From the NCBI RefSeq assembly GCF_043951865.1, contig NZ_JBINJF010000034.1, positions 1-38,660 on the forward strand: a stretch of 38,660 bases of DNA. Reading direction: 5' to 3'. This document shows positions 24,852 to 33,142 of the stretch, piece by piece. The DNA is from JAMQKA01 sp043951865 (GTDB lineage Bacteria; Bacteroidota; Rhodothermia; Balneolales; Balneolaceae). The notes under the pieces are model-generated. The model saw only the letters and a list, made by a program, of their open reading frames with translations. It had not been told where the DNA came from and did not search any database. The translations under genes and the position numbers were made by a program. Numbering within the stretch: position 1 is the stretch's first letter; each line of letters opens with the position of its first letter.

Positions 24852-25619
24852 ATGATCATGACCATGATTAAACGCATATCAACAATCATTCTCCCCATCT
24901 TTGTTATCATCGCAATTGGCGGAAGTTCAGCCTTTGGCCAAAAGGCGCCCGAGTTCAGCAACAACCTGATGATGGACGATAAAACCTATGCCTATCTGAT
25001 TGCCGACAAACTGGAATACCGCAGCATCGATGGTTCAAATCCTGTAATGTGGGACATAAAAGGGTATGTAGGCAAAGATCTGGGCAAATTCTGGTTTAAG
25101 TCTCACGGAGAAGCGGTGCCGACCGAAAGTGAGGCGCATATGGAATTTCAAGGGTTGTATAGCCGAGCTATCAGTCCATATCTTGACGTCACCGGCGGCG
25201 TCCGTTATGATTTGGCCTATGAAAAACACAACAAATCCCGGGGCTTTGCCACCGTCGGCCTGCAGGGTAAGGCGCCCTATTTCATTCACTTTGAAAGTGG
25301 GGTATATGTAAGCGAGGCCGGTAATATTTCCGCCGATTTGGAAGCTGAATACGACCTGCTGTTTACTCAGCGACTAATTGGTCAGCCCATTGTTGAAACC
25401 AGTGTTGCCGTGCAAGAGGTCCCCGAATGGGGTGTCGGATCTGGATTCAACAATATTGGACTTGGCTTCCGTCTCCGTTACGAATTTATTCGGGAATTTG
25501 CACCATATATTGGAATTAACTGGGAGCGCAAGCTCGGCGAAACTGCCGACATGGCACGATCCGAAGGTGGTCACGTCAGTAACCTGAGTCTGCTGGGCGG
25601 TGTTCGCATGTGGTTTTAG
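24852..25619 (+). CDS. copB: CopB/PcoB-type outer-membrane copper resistance protein
   Basis: The 255-residue protein has a signal peptide (about 1-29) and a beta-barrel with the CopB signature: LIADKLEYRSIDGSNPVMWD near the start, then DLEAEYDLLFTQRLIGQPIV (about 163-182), EFAPYIGINWERKLG, and a final aromatic residue (VRMWF). CopB acts with CopA in periplasmic or outer-membrane copper handling. The Met/His-rich N-terminal arm of plasmid CopB is missing, so the protein is nearly barrel only. Three in-frame ATGs (24852, 24858, 24864) compete; the exact start is uncertain. It follows the oxidase by 51 bases. Confidence 0.88.
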   Translation: MIMTMIKRISTIILPIFVIIAIGGSSAFGQKAPEFSNNLMMDDKTYAYLIADKLEYRSIDGSNPVMWDIKGYVGKDLGKFWFKSHGEAVPTESEAHMEFQGLYSRAISPYLDVTGGVRYDLAYEKHNKSRGFATVGLQGKAPYFIHFESGVYVSEAGNISADLEAEYDLLFTQRLIGQPIVETSVAVQEVPEWGVGSGFNNIGLGFRLRYEFIREFAPYIGINWERKLGETADMARSEGGHVSNLSLLGGVRMWF

Positions 25620-25670
25620 CGGATTATTCTATTACTTTTATCAATCAATACCAATTAACGGGGGTAACAT

Positions 25671-25892
25671 ATGCATGATTTTAATTTCTTTGGAGGGGGA
25701 TGGATGATGTTTGTCTGGTGGTTTTTAATTATCGCGCTGGTCGCATTTGCCATTCGCGCGGTTATGAACGCTGGTCAATCCAGTCAGAGTCAGCGTAAAG
25801 AAACACCGATGGAAATCCTTAAACGCCGGTATGCTGAGGGCGAAATTGATGAAGAGGAGTTCAACAAGCGAAAACAGGAATTACTCAAATAG
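25671..25892 (+). CDS. Small single-pass membrane protein with SHOCT domain (3)
   Basis: The 73-residue protein has an N-terminal Gly/Trp/Met segment, one transmembrane helix (about 12-33) and a C-terminal SHOCT motif, KRRYAEGEIDEEEFNKRKQE. The strand of small SHOCT proteins next to copper genes recurs at 1438 and 7588. Its stop is directly followed by the second oxidase, with no gap to the possible TTG start and six bases to the ATG, so translation is probably coupled. Confidence 0.8.
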   Translation: MHDFNFFGGGWMMFVWWFLIIALVAFAIRAVMNAGQSSQSQRKETPMEILKRRYAEGEIDEEEFNKRKQELLK

Positions 25893-25898
25893 TTGAAC

Positions 25899-27365
25899 AT
25901 GGATAGAAAAACCTTCTTAAAATACACCGGAGCCGGTACCGGTTTCTTGTTGACCCCTTCTGTTATCACTTCCTGCATGGATGCCGGTACAAATGATTCA
26001 GATACCTATCGCTATCCCCTGCAACTGCCCGGTACCCTGGATAGTGATCAACTACGGGCGTCTCGCGACAACCTTACGATTGCTGAACAATATACATTAG
26101 ACGGCTTACAATATAACAAGAGCCTGCCGGGACCAACCGTTCGCATTAAAAGAGGAGAGCGATTTCAGGTTCAATTCCAAAATGACATTGGTCAGGAGAG
26201 CATTATCCATTGGCACGGCATGATTGTGCCTCCCGATATGGACGGTCATCCCAAAGACGTAATTTCGGAAGGTAGTTATTCCTATAATTTTACAATCAAT
26301 CAGCGAGCCGGGACGTATTGGTATCATCCGCATCCACACAAAATTACAGGTCCACAGGTTTATCGGGGCTTGGCAGGTTTTTTTATTGTCACGGACGATG
26401 AAGAAGAAGCCTTAAACCTGCCTTCTGGGAAATTCGAACTGCCGCTGGTCATTCAGGATCGAAAAGTAGATTCTTCCGGTAAGATATACTATGACCCTTC
26501 CATGCCGGAACGTATGATGACCGGCTATTTGGGTGACCATATTTTAGTGAATGGCATACCCAACCCTTATCACGAAGTACAGCCTCGTCCCTATCGGTTG
26601 CGATTACTCAATGGCTCAAATGCCCGGATCTATAATATTGCTTTTCGAAATGAGCAATCGTTTACGGTGATCGGTTCCGACGGGGGACTTTTACCACAAC
26701 CTGTTGAATCTAAAGAGCTTTTACTGGCTCCCGGGGAACGAGCGGATATATTGGTGGATTTCTCTGAAGAATTTTCTGGAAACACCGCAGAACTAATCAG
26801 TAAGACATTTTCCATGCCTTCAAACGGTGGGATGATGGGCAATATGTCACAAATGATGGGACAAGGCGGACCGGAGCAAGGCAGCGAATTTCTACTAATG
26901 GAGTTTCGGATAGGTAATGAGGCCGACTCTTCCGCTCCAGTAGATCTTCCCCGGCAACTCTCTGATATTAATTTCCCCAATGAAGAGGATGCCGAGCGCA
27001 CGCGAAGTATCGAGCTGAATATGGAGATGATGAGGGGCCACACTATAAACGACCGTTTATTTGAGATGCTTCGGGTGGATGAAGAAGTAACCCAGGGAGA
27101 TACCGAGATTTGGGAGTTCGTGAACAACTCTGCTGTCCCTCATCCCATGCATATCCATGCGGTGCAATTTAAGGTACTAAGCCGCAGCGGGAGCCGAGGC
27201 CTGCTCCCAACCGAAACCGGATGGAAAGATACCACCCTGGTAATGCCGGGAGAACAAGTTCGAGTCATTATGCGGTTCGATGCTCCCAAGGGATTATATG
27301 TATTTCACTGCCATAATCTCGAACACGAAGATGCGGGTATGATGGCGAACTTGGAGATCACCTAA
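25899..27365 (+). CDS. Second multicopper oxidase (CueO/CotA-like)
   Basis: The 488-residue oxidase has HWHG (104-107), WYHPHPH (141-147), HPMHIH near the C-terminus, and HCHNLEHEDAGM (470-481) with type-1 Cys471. A short Met-rich insertion (MPSNGGMMGNMSQMMGQGG, about 307-325) is in the position of the Met-rich helix that restricts CueO to Cu(I). The leader MDRKTFLKYTGAG again has Arg-Lys instead of twin Arg, and SVITSC may be a lipoprotein site. The ATG at 25899 is preferred to a TTG at 25893. It differs clearly from the CopA-type oxidase at 22980, so the operon has two distinct copper oxidases. Confidence 0.9.
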   Translation: MDRKTFLKYTGAGTGFLLTPSVITSCMDAGTNDSDTYRYPLQLPGTLDSDQLRASRDNLTIAEQYTLDGLQYNKSLPGPTVRIKRGERFQVQFQNDIGQESIIHWHGMIVPPDMDGHPKDVISEGSYSYNFTINQRAGTYWYHPHPHKITGPQVYRGLAGFFIVTDDEEEALNLPSGKFELPLVIQDRKVDSSGKIYYDPSMPERMMTGYLGDHILVNGIPNPYHEVQPRPYRLRLLNGSNARIYNIAFRNEQSFTVIGSDGGLLPQPVESKELLLAPGERADILVDFSEEFSGNTAELISKTFSMPSNGGMMGNMSQMMGQGGPEQGSEFLLMEFRIGNEADSSAPVDLPRQLSDINFPNEEDAERTRSIELNMEMMRGHTINDRLFEMLRVDEEVTQGDTEIWEFVNNSAVPHPMHIHAVQFKVLSRSGSRGLLPTETGWKDTTLVMPGEQVRVIMRFDAPKGLYVFHCHNLEHEDAGMMANLEIT

Positions 27366-27376
27366 GTAATAACTAT

Positions 27377-27400
27377 TCAATAATTTGAATTGATTATTGA
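27377..27400. other. 8-bp inverted repeat before the permease gene
   Basis: TCAATAAT (27377-27384) and ATTATTGA (27393-27400) are perfect complements with an 8-base loop, six bases before the permease start. AT-rich, no T-run. It could hide the initiation region or bind a regulator; chance is also possible. Confidence 0.3.
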
Positions 27401-27406
27401 TCATAA

Positions 27407-28615
27407 ATGGAAACTTTTATTCAATCATTTGGCGAATCAGCGAAAACGGCACTGGGCTTCTTCTGGAAGTCCGGTTGGGCTTTTATACTTGGCTACTTTG
27501 TCAGTGGGATGATCCAGGCATTTGTCCCCAAGAAAGAGCTCACCAAATATATGGGGGAGGCGGATTTAAAAAGTATATCCCTGTCCACCTTCTTTGGGGC
27601 CGCTTCCTCCTCCTGCTCCTTTGCCGCCCTGGCCGCGGCCCGATCACTGGTCAAGAAAGGAGCCCACTTCATCGCGGCTGTGGCCTTCATGTTCGCCTCC
27701 ACCAACCTGGTCATTGAACTGGGTATATTAATCCTCATCTTTCTTGGATGGCAATTCCTGGCTGCTGAACTTATTGGCGGACTCGTTCTCATTGCCATAA
27801 GCAGTCTGCTTATCAAATGGACCTATCCGGAAAACTGGTTGCAGGCAGCCCGCGACAAAGTAGAAAGTGAGGGAGACGGTCTCACGGAAGATTTTGACTG
27901 GAAGAAACGCATTACCAGCAAAGAAGGATGGCAGCTGGTCGGCCACAAGTTTGTCAACGACTGGAAGATGGCCTGGGAAGATATCCTGATTGGTTTTACC
28001 ATTGCCGGGTTTGTGGCCGTGCTGGTGCCCGAATCGTTCTGGACAACCCTTTTCCTGGCCGATGCCCAGCATCTACCTGACTGGCTGGTGACACTTGAAA
28101 ATGCAATGATAGCCCCGTTTGTGGCGGCCTCCACCTTTATCGGATCGATGGGCAATATCCCACTGGCGACGGTACTCAATCAAAACGGGGTGCTCTTTGC
28201 CGGCATCATGGGCTTTATCTATTCCGATCTTATGGTACCGCCACTGGTGCACATCAACGCCAAATACTATGGCTGGCGGGTCGCCCTCTATATTGCGGGT
28301 GTGATGTTTGTCAGTATTGTACTTACGGCCCTGATCCTGAATGGGCTTTTCTCCTTTCTGGACATAGTACCGGAAAGCCGGCGGGTGGTTTCCGAAATTA
28401 CCCAGTTTAAAATCGACTATACCTTCTGGATGAACCTCGTCTTTGTGTGGATCGCCGGTTGGCTGGTCTGGCAAAACAACCGTTACCTTGACAACCACGA
28501 CATGAAGATGATGGATATGGAAGGCGGCGGCAAGATTAAGAAAGTTGCCGTCACAATATTTATCATCATTAATGTATTAGGATTATCAGCGTTCGCTTAT
28601 ACTCAACTGTTATAA
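27407..28615 (+). CDS. Metal/metalloid permease (ArsP/DUF318 family)
   Basis: The 402-residue protein has about ten helices and the permease family marks: GAASSSCSFAALAAARSLVK (about 64-83) and, in the second half, AASTFIGSMGNIPLATVLNQ with ALYIAG afterwards. PF03773 members export organoarsenicals or other metal(loid) species and commonly accompany copper or silver genes. The central loop is charged and the C-terminus has MKMMDMEGG, a mild Met cluster. Neither arsenite-specific enzymes nor ArsR are nearby, so arsenic is not supported. It lies 41 bases after the second oxidase. Confidence 0.85.
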   Translation: METFIQSFGESAKTALGFFWKSGWAFILGYFVSGMIQAFVPKKELTKYMGEADLKSISLSTFFGAASSSCSFAALAAARSLVKKGAHFIAAVAFMFASTNLVIELGILILIFLGWQFLAAELIGGLVLIAISSLLIKWTYPENWLQAARDKVESEGDGLTEDFDWKKRITSKEGWQLVGHKFVNDWKMAWEDILIGFTIAGFVAVLVPESFWTTLFLADAQHLPDWLVTLENAMIAPFVAASTFIGSMGNIPLATVLNQNGVLFAGIMGFIYSDLMVPPLVHINAKYYGWRVALYIAGVMFVSIVLTALILNGLFSFLDIVPESRRVVSEITQFKIDYTFWMNLVFVWIAGWLVWQNNRYLDNHDMKMMDMEGGGKIKKVAVTIFIIINVLGLSAFAYTQLL

Positions 28616-28633
28616 CAAATAGAACCTTGCATT

Positions 28634-29704
28634 ATGGAACTAATTCCCGAATGGGCCCCTAACATACATCCGATCCTTGTTCATTTCCCAATAGCCATTA
28701 TTCTGCTGGCAGTATTGATGGACTTTCTAAACTTCTTTCTACCCGACAAGTGGTGGGATGACCTGAAAACAACCATCCTTTATGGTATTGGTTCAATTTC
28801 GGCCATTGCTGCTTATTACACAGGCACTTTGGCGGCCGACAGCGTGTTTCTACCGTCGGGAGCTCAATCGGTTTTAAATGAACATGCCGATTGGGCCCTG
28901 TGGACCGTCTGGTTCTTTGGGATCTATGCCGTTCTGCGAATGCTACTCCACTGGTATCAAAAAATGGATCAGCAAGTGATTAGAGTTGGGTTGTTTGTCA
29001 TTGCCTTGCCCGGAATATTCTTCCTTTATGAAACCGGGGACCACGGTGCCGAGATGGTCTTTGGCTACGGAGCCGGAACCGGTCAACTGGTAGAGCAGCA
29101 AAGCACTGCCTCAGTTTCCACGGATAGCCTGCAACAGGCCGGTTCAATGTTCACTGTCAGTGATAACGGCAACTGGTCTTGGGAGATCGGCCCCAACGGC
29201 GTAAGCACGTTGCTTTCCCGCTTCCGGTGGCTGGAAGGATCTGCTTCAGAGCTGCAACCAACTGTTGCTAACAACGGCAGTAATCACTTGCTTCAGATAT
29301 CCCTTGATTCTACCTCTAATTTCTTTGTGGGAAAGAGTTCATTCCAAAACGTGCAGGTCGATTACTATCTGGACCTGTCTGATTTTGAGGGGAGTGTTTC
29401 GCTTGTCAACCACGTGCAAGATGTCCAAAACTATGATTTTGTGACGCTGTCTTCCGACGGCACGATATCCCAGGGGCGAGTCAACAATGGAAATCGTGAA
29501 GTGTTTGCCGAAGAATCCTACTCCGCTTCGGGCATACTGTTTATTCGCACGGTCGGTAACGGCACTCATTTCCGGGGATATATCAACAAAGAGATGGTTG
29601 TTCACGGCCATGGGGATGCTCCCGAGGCCGGAAGTGTGGGGTTAAAGCTAAATGGAAATGGAACCATACTTATTGATCGGTTGACCTTAACCCAACTCAA
29701 TTAA
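28634..29704 (+). CDS. DUF2231 membrane protein with C-terminal beta-sandwich domain
   Basis: The 356-residue protein begins with a DUF2231 membrane domain of four helices (about 10-160) including NIHPILVHFPIAIILLAVL, whose conserved histidines suggest haem or metal binding. After a linker it has an extracytoplasmic beta-rich domain (about 175-356) like the LamG/3-keto-disaccharide hydrolase fold (FFVGKSSFQNVQVDYYLDLS ... SVGLKLNGNGTILIDRL). The fused arrangement is rarer than plain DUF2231 proteins. It sits between the permease and the NTF2-like gene in the box-5 operon. Function is unknown. Confidence 0.75.
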   Translation: MELIPEWAPNIHPILVHFPIAIILLAVLMDFLNFFLPDKWWDDLKTTILYGIGSISAIAAYYTGTLAADSVFLPSGAQSVLNEHADWALWTVWFFGIYAVLRMLLHWYQKMDQQVIRVGLFVIALPGIFFLYETGDHGAEMVFGYGAGTGQLVEQQSTASVSTDSLQQAGSMFTVSDNGNWSWEIGPNGVSTLLSRFRWLEGSASELQPTVANNGSNHLLQISLDSTSNFFVGKSSFQNVQVDYYLDLSDFEGSVSLVNHVQDVQNYDFVTLSSDGTISQGRVNNGNREVFAEESYSASGILFIRTVGNGTHFRGYINKEMVVHGHGDAPEAGSVGLKLNGNGTILIDRLTLTQLN

Positions 29705-29720
29705 TCATTAAAACTACATT

Positions 29721-30173
29721 ATGCTTACTCGAATATCATTAACTGCAGTTCTCCTATTTACAATTGGAACTTCTATATCTGTAAGTCAGCCTTCGGCATC
29801 AGAGAAAAAGGTAATCAAGACGCTTGACGCATTCCATCAGGCAATTATCGATAATGACAGTCAGGCAGGCAAAAACCTGCTATCAGAATCTGTAAGAATC
29901 CTGGAAGGCGGGAATATCGAAACCAAGGAGGAATATTTATCACACCACTTTCATTCTGATGGGAAATTTTTGAGTGCCATGAAACGGGAAGTTGAGTCCC
30001 GCAATGTTTCGATTGATGGCAATACTGCCTGGGTCTCAACACAAACCCATACCTGAGGTACCTACAGCGACAGAGAATTGGATCTTAACAGCCTTGAACT
30101 GGCTGTTCTCAAGAAAGAAGGAGAAAACTGGAAAATTACTGCCCTTCACTGGTCTTCAGCCAGTCGAAACTAA
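29721..30173 (+). pseudogene. NTF2/SnoaL-like secreted protein interrupted by an in-frame TGA
   Basis: The reading frame encodes a signal peptide (about 1-22) and an NTF2-like cone domain (AFHQAIIDNDSQAGKNLLSE), then meets TGA at 30054-30056 after THT. In the same frame it continues GTYSDRELDLNSLELAVLKK, EGENWKITALHWSSASRN, to a TAA at 30171-30173. WKITALHWSS is the normal last strand of this family, so the TGA splits one gene. A single C-to-T change from CGA would explain it. Otherwise it is intact, so the event is recent, a sequencing error, or real readthrough. It is last in the copper-oxidase operon before the terminator. Confidence 0.75.
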
Positions 30174-30196
30174 ATCCTAGCTCATACTTTCTCTTC

Positions 30197-30229
30197 AAGT
30201 CCTGCATTATTCATGCAGGACTTTTTTTA
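30197..30229 (+). terminator. Strong intrinsic terminator
   Basis: AGTCCTGCAT (30198-30207) pairs perfectly with ATGCAGGACT (30213-30222) across a 5-base loop, extendable one pair outward, followed by a run of T from 30222 to 30228. It ends the 22980-30173 operon and insulates the downstream CusCBA promoter. Confidence 0.92.
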
Positions 30230-30247
30230 TTGGAAACCCCTCGATGA

Positions 30248-30283
30248 TTTAAGGTTCATTTAAGGAAGACAGTGTTAGTTTAG
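30248..30283 (+). promoter_or_regulatory. Tandem TTTAAGG box and promoter 3
   Basis: TTTAAGG at 30248-30254 and again at 30259-30265 have an 11-base period; TAGTTTAG at 30276-30283 follows after exactly 10 bases. It lies between the terminator and the outer-membrane factor gene and would drive 30346-37677. Confidence 0.85.
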
Positions 30284-30345
30284 TCAGAAATAAGATAAGA
30301 AACTCTTTTTTATAACTGATTGAACTAAATACGCGGCTTTAAAAA

Positions 30346-31626
30346 ATGAACAATCTTCTCTACACACCCCTGATATTACTTCTTTCCTTTTTATTGACAT
30401 ACCCATTAGCAGCAGAAGGACAGACTATTGATTCAACACTTGTTCTGGATGAACTGATCCAAAAAGTATTGGCCCAAAACCCTGAACTACAATCTTCCTA
30501 TCAGGGATGGGAAGCCAGCAAAACCCGAATTTCTCAGCAAGAAGCCCTTCCCGATCCAACACTGGGTTTAAATCTCATGAACCTGCCGGTCAACAGTTTT
30601 GCCCTGGACCAGGAACCGATGACCGGTAAGCAAATCTCACTGATGCAGCCCTTTCCTTTCCCGGGTAAGCTCAGCCTTAAAGGAGACATTGCACGCAGCG
30701 AGTCGGACATAACTTTGCACCAATATCACGAGCTCAAAAATCAGCTAATAAAGAAAACCAAGCAGGCCTATTACGATCTCTATTACATAGATCAAGCCCT
30801 GGCTACCGTTGCCAGCAACCAGGAACTGCTCAGGGAATTCGTGGAAATCGCGGAAACGCGATATGGTGTGGGCAAGGGCATTCAGCAAGATGTACTGCGA
30901 GCACAGGTGGCCCTTTCCAAAATGATTGACCGCGAACTCAAGCTTCGCCAGCAGCGTGAAGCGATGCAGGCCCAAATTAACACACTGATAGATCAACCGG
31001 CAGATGCCCCGCTTGGGAGAGCGTTGGCTTCCGAACCGAAACCGTTAGAGTACGAATTAACCTCACTCATCCAGCAAGCCGACAGCACCAGTCCCATGCT
31101 CGCAGCATGGAAAACGGCTGTAAAACAGAGTGGGCAACAGGTAGATTTGGCTCTCAAAGACCGCTATCCCGATTTTTCGGTAGGGCTGGCCTATACCCAA
31201 CGAAACGAACTTCAAAACGGAATGGCGGGCTACGATTTTGTCTCGGCCATGTTCAATGTCAAGATTCCACTGTTTTACAACAAGAAACAGGACAAAAAGG
31301 TACAGGAGACCCGGATTAGGCAATCTTCCGTGGAATATCGCTACCGAAATGTAGCAAACTCCGTTGAACAAATGCTCCAGCAGTCGTTGACCAACCTTGA
31401 AAAACACCGGAGGCTGGTTGATCTCTATAAAACCGGCATTATTCCACAGGCCGAAGAATCCCTGGAATCTTCGATGGCCGGTTATCAAAATGATAAAGTG
31501 GACTTCCTTTCCCTGCTCGACAGTGAGCTGACGCTTTTTGAATTTCGCCTCGATTACCATCGATTTGTGGCCGATTACCATAAGGCCGTAGCAGAACTGG
31601 AAGCCCTCACCGGCACCGACCTTTAA
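30346..31626 (+). CDS. TolC-family outer-membrane efflux protein (CusC/CzcC-like)
   Basis: The 426-residue protein has a signal peptide (about 1-26) and two TolC-type repeats of long coiled helices with short strands, for example LVLDELIQKVLAQNPELQSS (about 33-52) at the start and QNDKVDFLSLLDSELTLFEF near the end. It forms the trimeric channel through the outer membrane for the CusBA pump encoded next. The leader has no lipobox cysteine, unlike E. coli CusC. It is first in the box-3 operon and 36 bases from the adaptor gene. Confidence 0.9.
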   Translation: MNNLLYTPLILLLSFLLTYPLAAEGQTIDSTLVLDELIQKVLAQNPELQSSYQGWEASKTRISQQEALPDPTLGLNLMNLPVNSFALDQEPMTGKQISLMQPFPFPGKLSLKGDIARSESDITLHQYHELKNQLIKKTKQAYYDLYYIDQALATVASNQELLREFVEIAETRYGVGKGIQQDVLRAQVALSKMIDRELKLRQQREAMQAQINTLIDQPADAPLGRALASEPKPLEYELTSLIQQADSTSPMLAAWKTAVKQSGQQVDLALKDRYPDFSVGLAYTQRNELQNGMAGYDFVSAMFNVKIPLFYNKKQDKKVQETRIRQSSVEYRYRNVANSVEQMLQQSLTNLEKHRRLVDLYKTGIIPQAEESLESSMAGYQNDKVDFLSLLDSELTLFEFRLDYHRFVADYHKAVAELEALTGTDL

Positions 31627-31662
31627 ACCATTTTAGAACACAGAACAATGAGGACCAACACC

Positions 31663-33087
31663 ATGAATACCAAATCTATACTTCTTTCCCTGGGTGCAAT
31701 TGCCATCTTTACACTGGCCGGCTACTGGCTGGGGACACAATCAACAGACACGACTGCTTCAATTCCTCAGGCTGCTGAAGAGATGCAGCATGATGATATT
31801 CAGAAGGATAAGAAATCAGAAGCCTCCCAAAAGGGAGACCGAGAAATACTGTATTGGCAGGCCCCGATGAACCCCAGTGAGATATACGACAAACCGGGCA
31901 AATCGAAGATGGGAATGGACCTGGTGCCTGTTTACGCGGATGAAGCCAACAGTTCGGAAGGGATGGTTAAGATCAATCCGGTCGTTGTCCAAAATATGAA
32001 TGTGCGAACGGCAACTGTTCAGCAAAAAGATCTTTCCACTACGGTCAATGCCGTTGGCAAGGTCGAATACGATGAGCAAAAGCTATACAACGTGAACCCC
32101 AAAGTTTCCGGGTGGGTGGAACAACTTTATGTGGATTACACGGGTAAAATGGTCCAACGGGGACAACCGCTATTCAGCATCTATTCACCGGAGCTGGTGA
32201 CTACGCAGCGAGAATACCTGCTGGCTCTCAAAACAAGAGACAAAGTGGGTTCCAGCAGTTTTGAACAAATCCGCGCCGGAGGTAACAGCCTACTTGAAGC
32301 CACCCGAAAGCGACTGGAATACTGGGATATTCCTGATTCAGAGATAAAAGAACTCGAACAAAGCGGCGAAGTTAAAAAAGCGGTGACATTGAAGTCTCCT
32401 GCTACCGGCGTTGTACTTCATAAGAATGCAGTGGAAGGTGAATTTATCAAATCAGGTACACCGGCCTATAAAATCGCTGATCTTTCAACTGTTTGGGTGC
32501 AAACCAGCGTATACGACTACGAGGTCCCTTGGATTGAAGAAGGGCAACCTGCCCAGATGGAACTTTCCTACCAACCTGGCAAAACCTATCGGGGTACTGT
32601 GGCCTACGTATATCCCAGCCTGGACCAGAAGACCCGAACGGTTCAGGTACGCCTGGAATTTCCCAATCCTGATCTGGAACTGAAGCCGGGCATGTTTGCC
32701 AATGTCCGTATTCAAACACGTCCCAAGCACAATGTTACGGTCATTCCCAATGAGGCCATCATCCGAACCGGGGAACGGAACATCGTATTTGTTGCCAAGG
32801 GAGAAGGGGCTTTTGAGCCACGAGAGGTAACCCTGGGCATGGAAGGCGGACAGCGCAATAATGAAATAGAGATACTGGAAGGGGTAAAACCGGGCGAAGA
32901 AATTGTGACCTCAGCCCAGTTCCTCTTCGACAGCGAGAGCCGTCTGCAGGAAGCTATTCAGAAAATGCTCCAACAAAAGACGAGTTCGTCTGACGAAGAA
33001 ATGCAGGAAATGGATATGTCCGGCGGTGAAATGAACCATGAGAAGATACCGGAAGACACTACCGATCATTCAAACATGAATATGTGA
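31663..33087 (+). CDS. cusB: RND efflux periplasmic adaptor (CusB-like)
   Basis: The 474-residue adaptor has an N-terminal anchor/signal helix, a heavy-metal-binding domain (about 64-91) with YWQAPMNPSEIYDKPGKSKM and MGMDLVPVY, typical of CusB-type proteins, then barrel-sandwich and beta-barrel domains (VNPKVSGWVEQLYVDYTG; LYKIADLSTVWV-like block) and a Met/His-rich tail ending DHSNMNM. It links the CusA pump to the outer channel and hands over Cu(I)/Ag(I). The ATG at 31663 is preferred because GAGG lies nine bases before it, while the upstream ATG at 31648 has no ribosome site. Confidence 0.9.
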   Translation: MNTKSILLSLGAIAIFTLAGYWLGTQSTDTTASIPQAAEEMQHDDIQKDKKSEASQKGDREILYWQAPMNPSEIYDKPGKSKMGMDLVPVYADEANSSEGMVKINPVVVQNMNVRTATVQQKDLSTTVNAVGKVEYDEQKLYNVNPKVSGWVEQLYVDYTGKMVQRGQPLFSIYSPELVTTQREYLLALKTRDKVGSSSFEQIRAGGNSLLEATRKRLEYWDIPDSEIKELEQSGEVKKAVTLKSPATGVVLHKNAVEGEFIKSGTPAYKIADLSTVWVQTSVYDYEVPWIEEGQPAQMELSYQPGKTYRGTVAYVYPSLDQKTRTVQVRLEFPNPDLELKPGMFANVRIQTRPKHNVTVIPNEAIIRTGERNIVFVAKGEGAFEPREVTLGMEGGQRNNEIEILEGVKPGEEIVTSAQFLFDSESRLQEAIQKMLQQKTSSSDEEMQEMDMSGGEMNHEKIPEDTTDHSNMNM

Positions 33088-33142
33088 TTCCACAGGTAAC
33101 CTTATAGCGCAAACCCCTATTAATATTTTGGAGACTTAAGCA

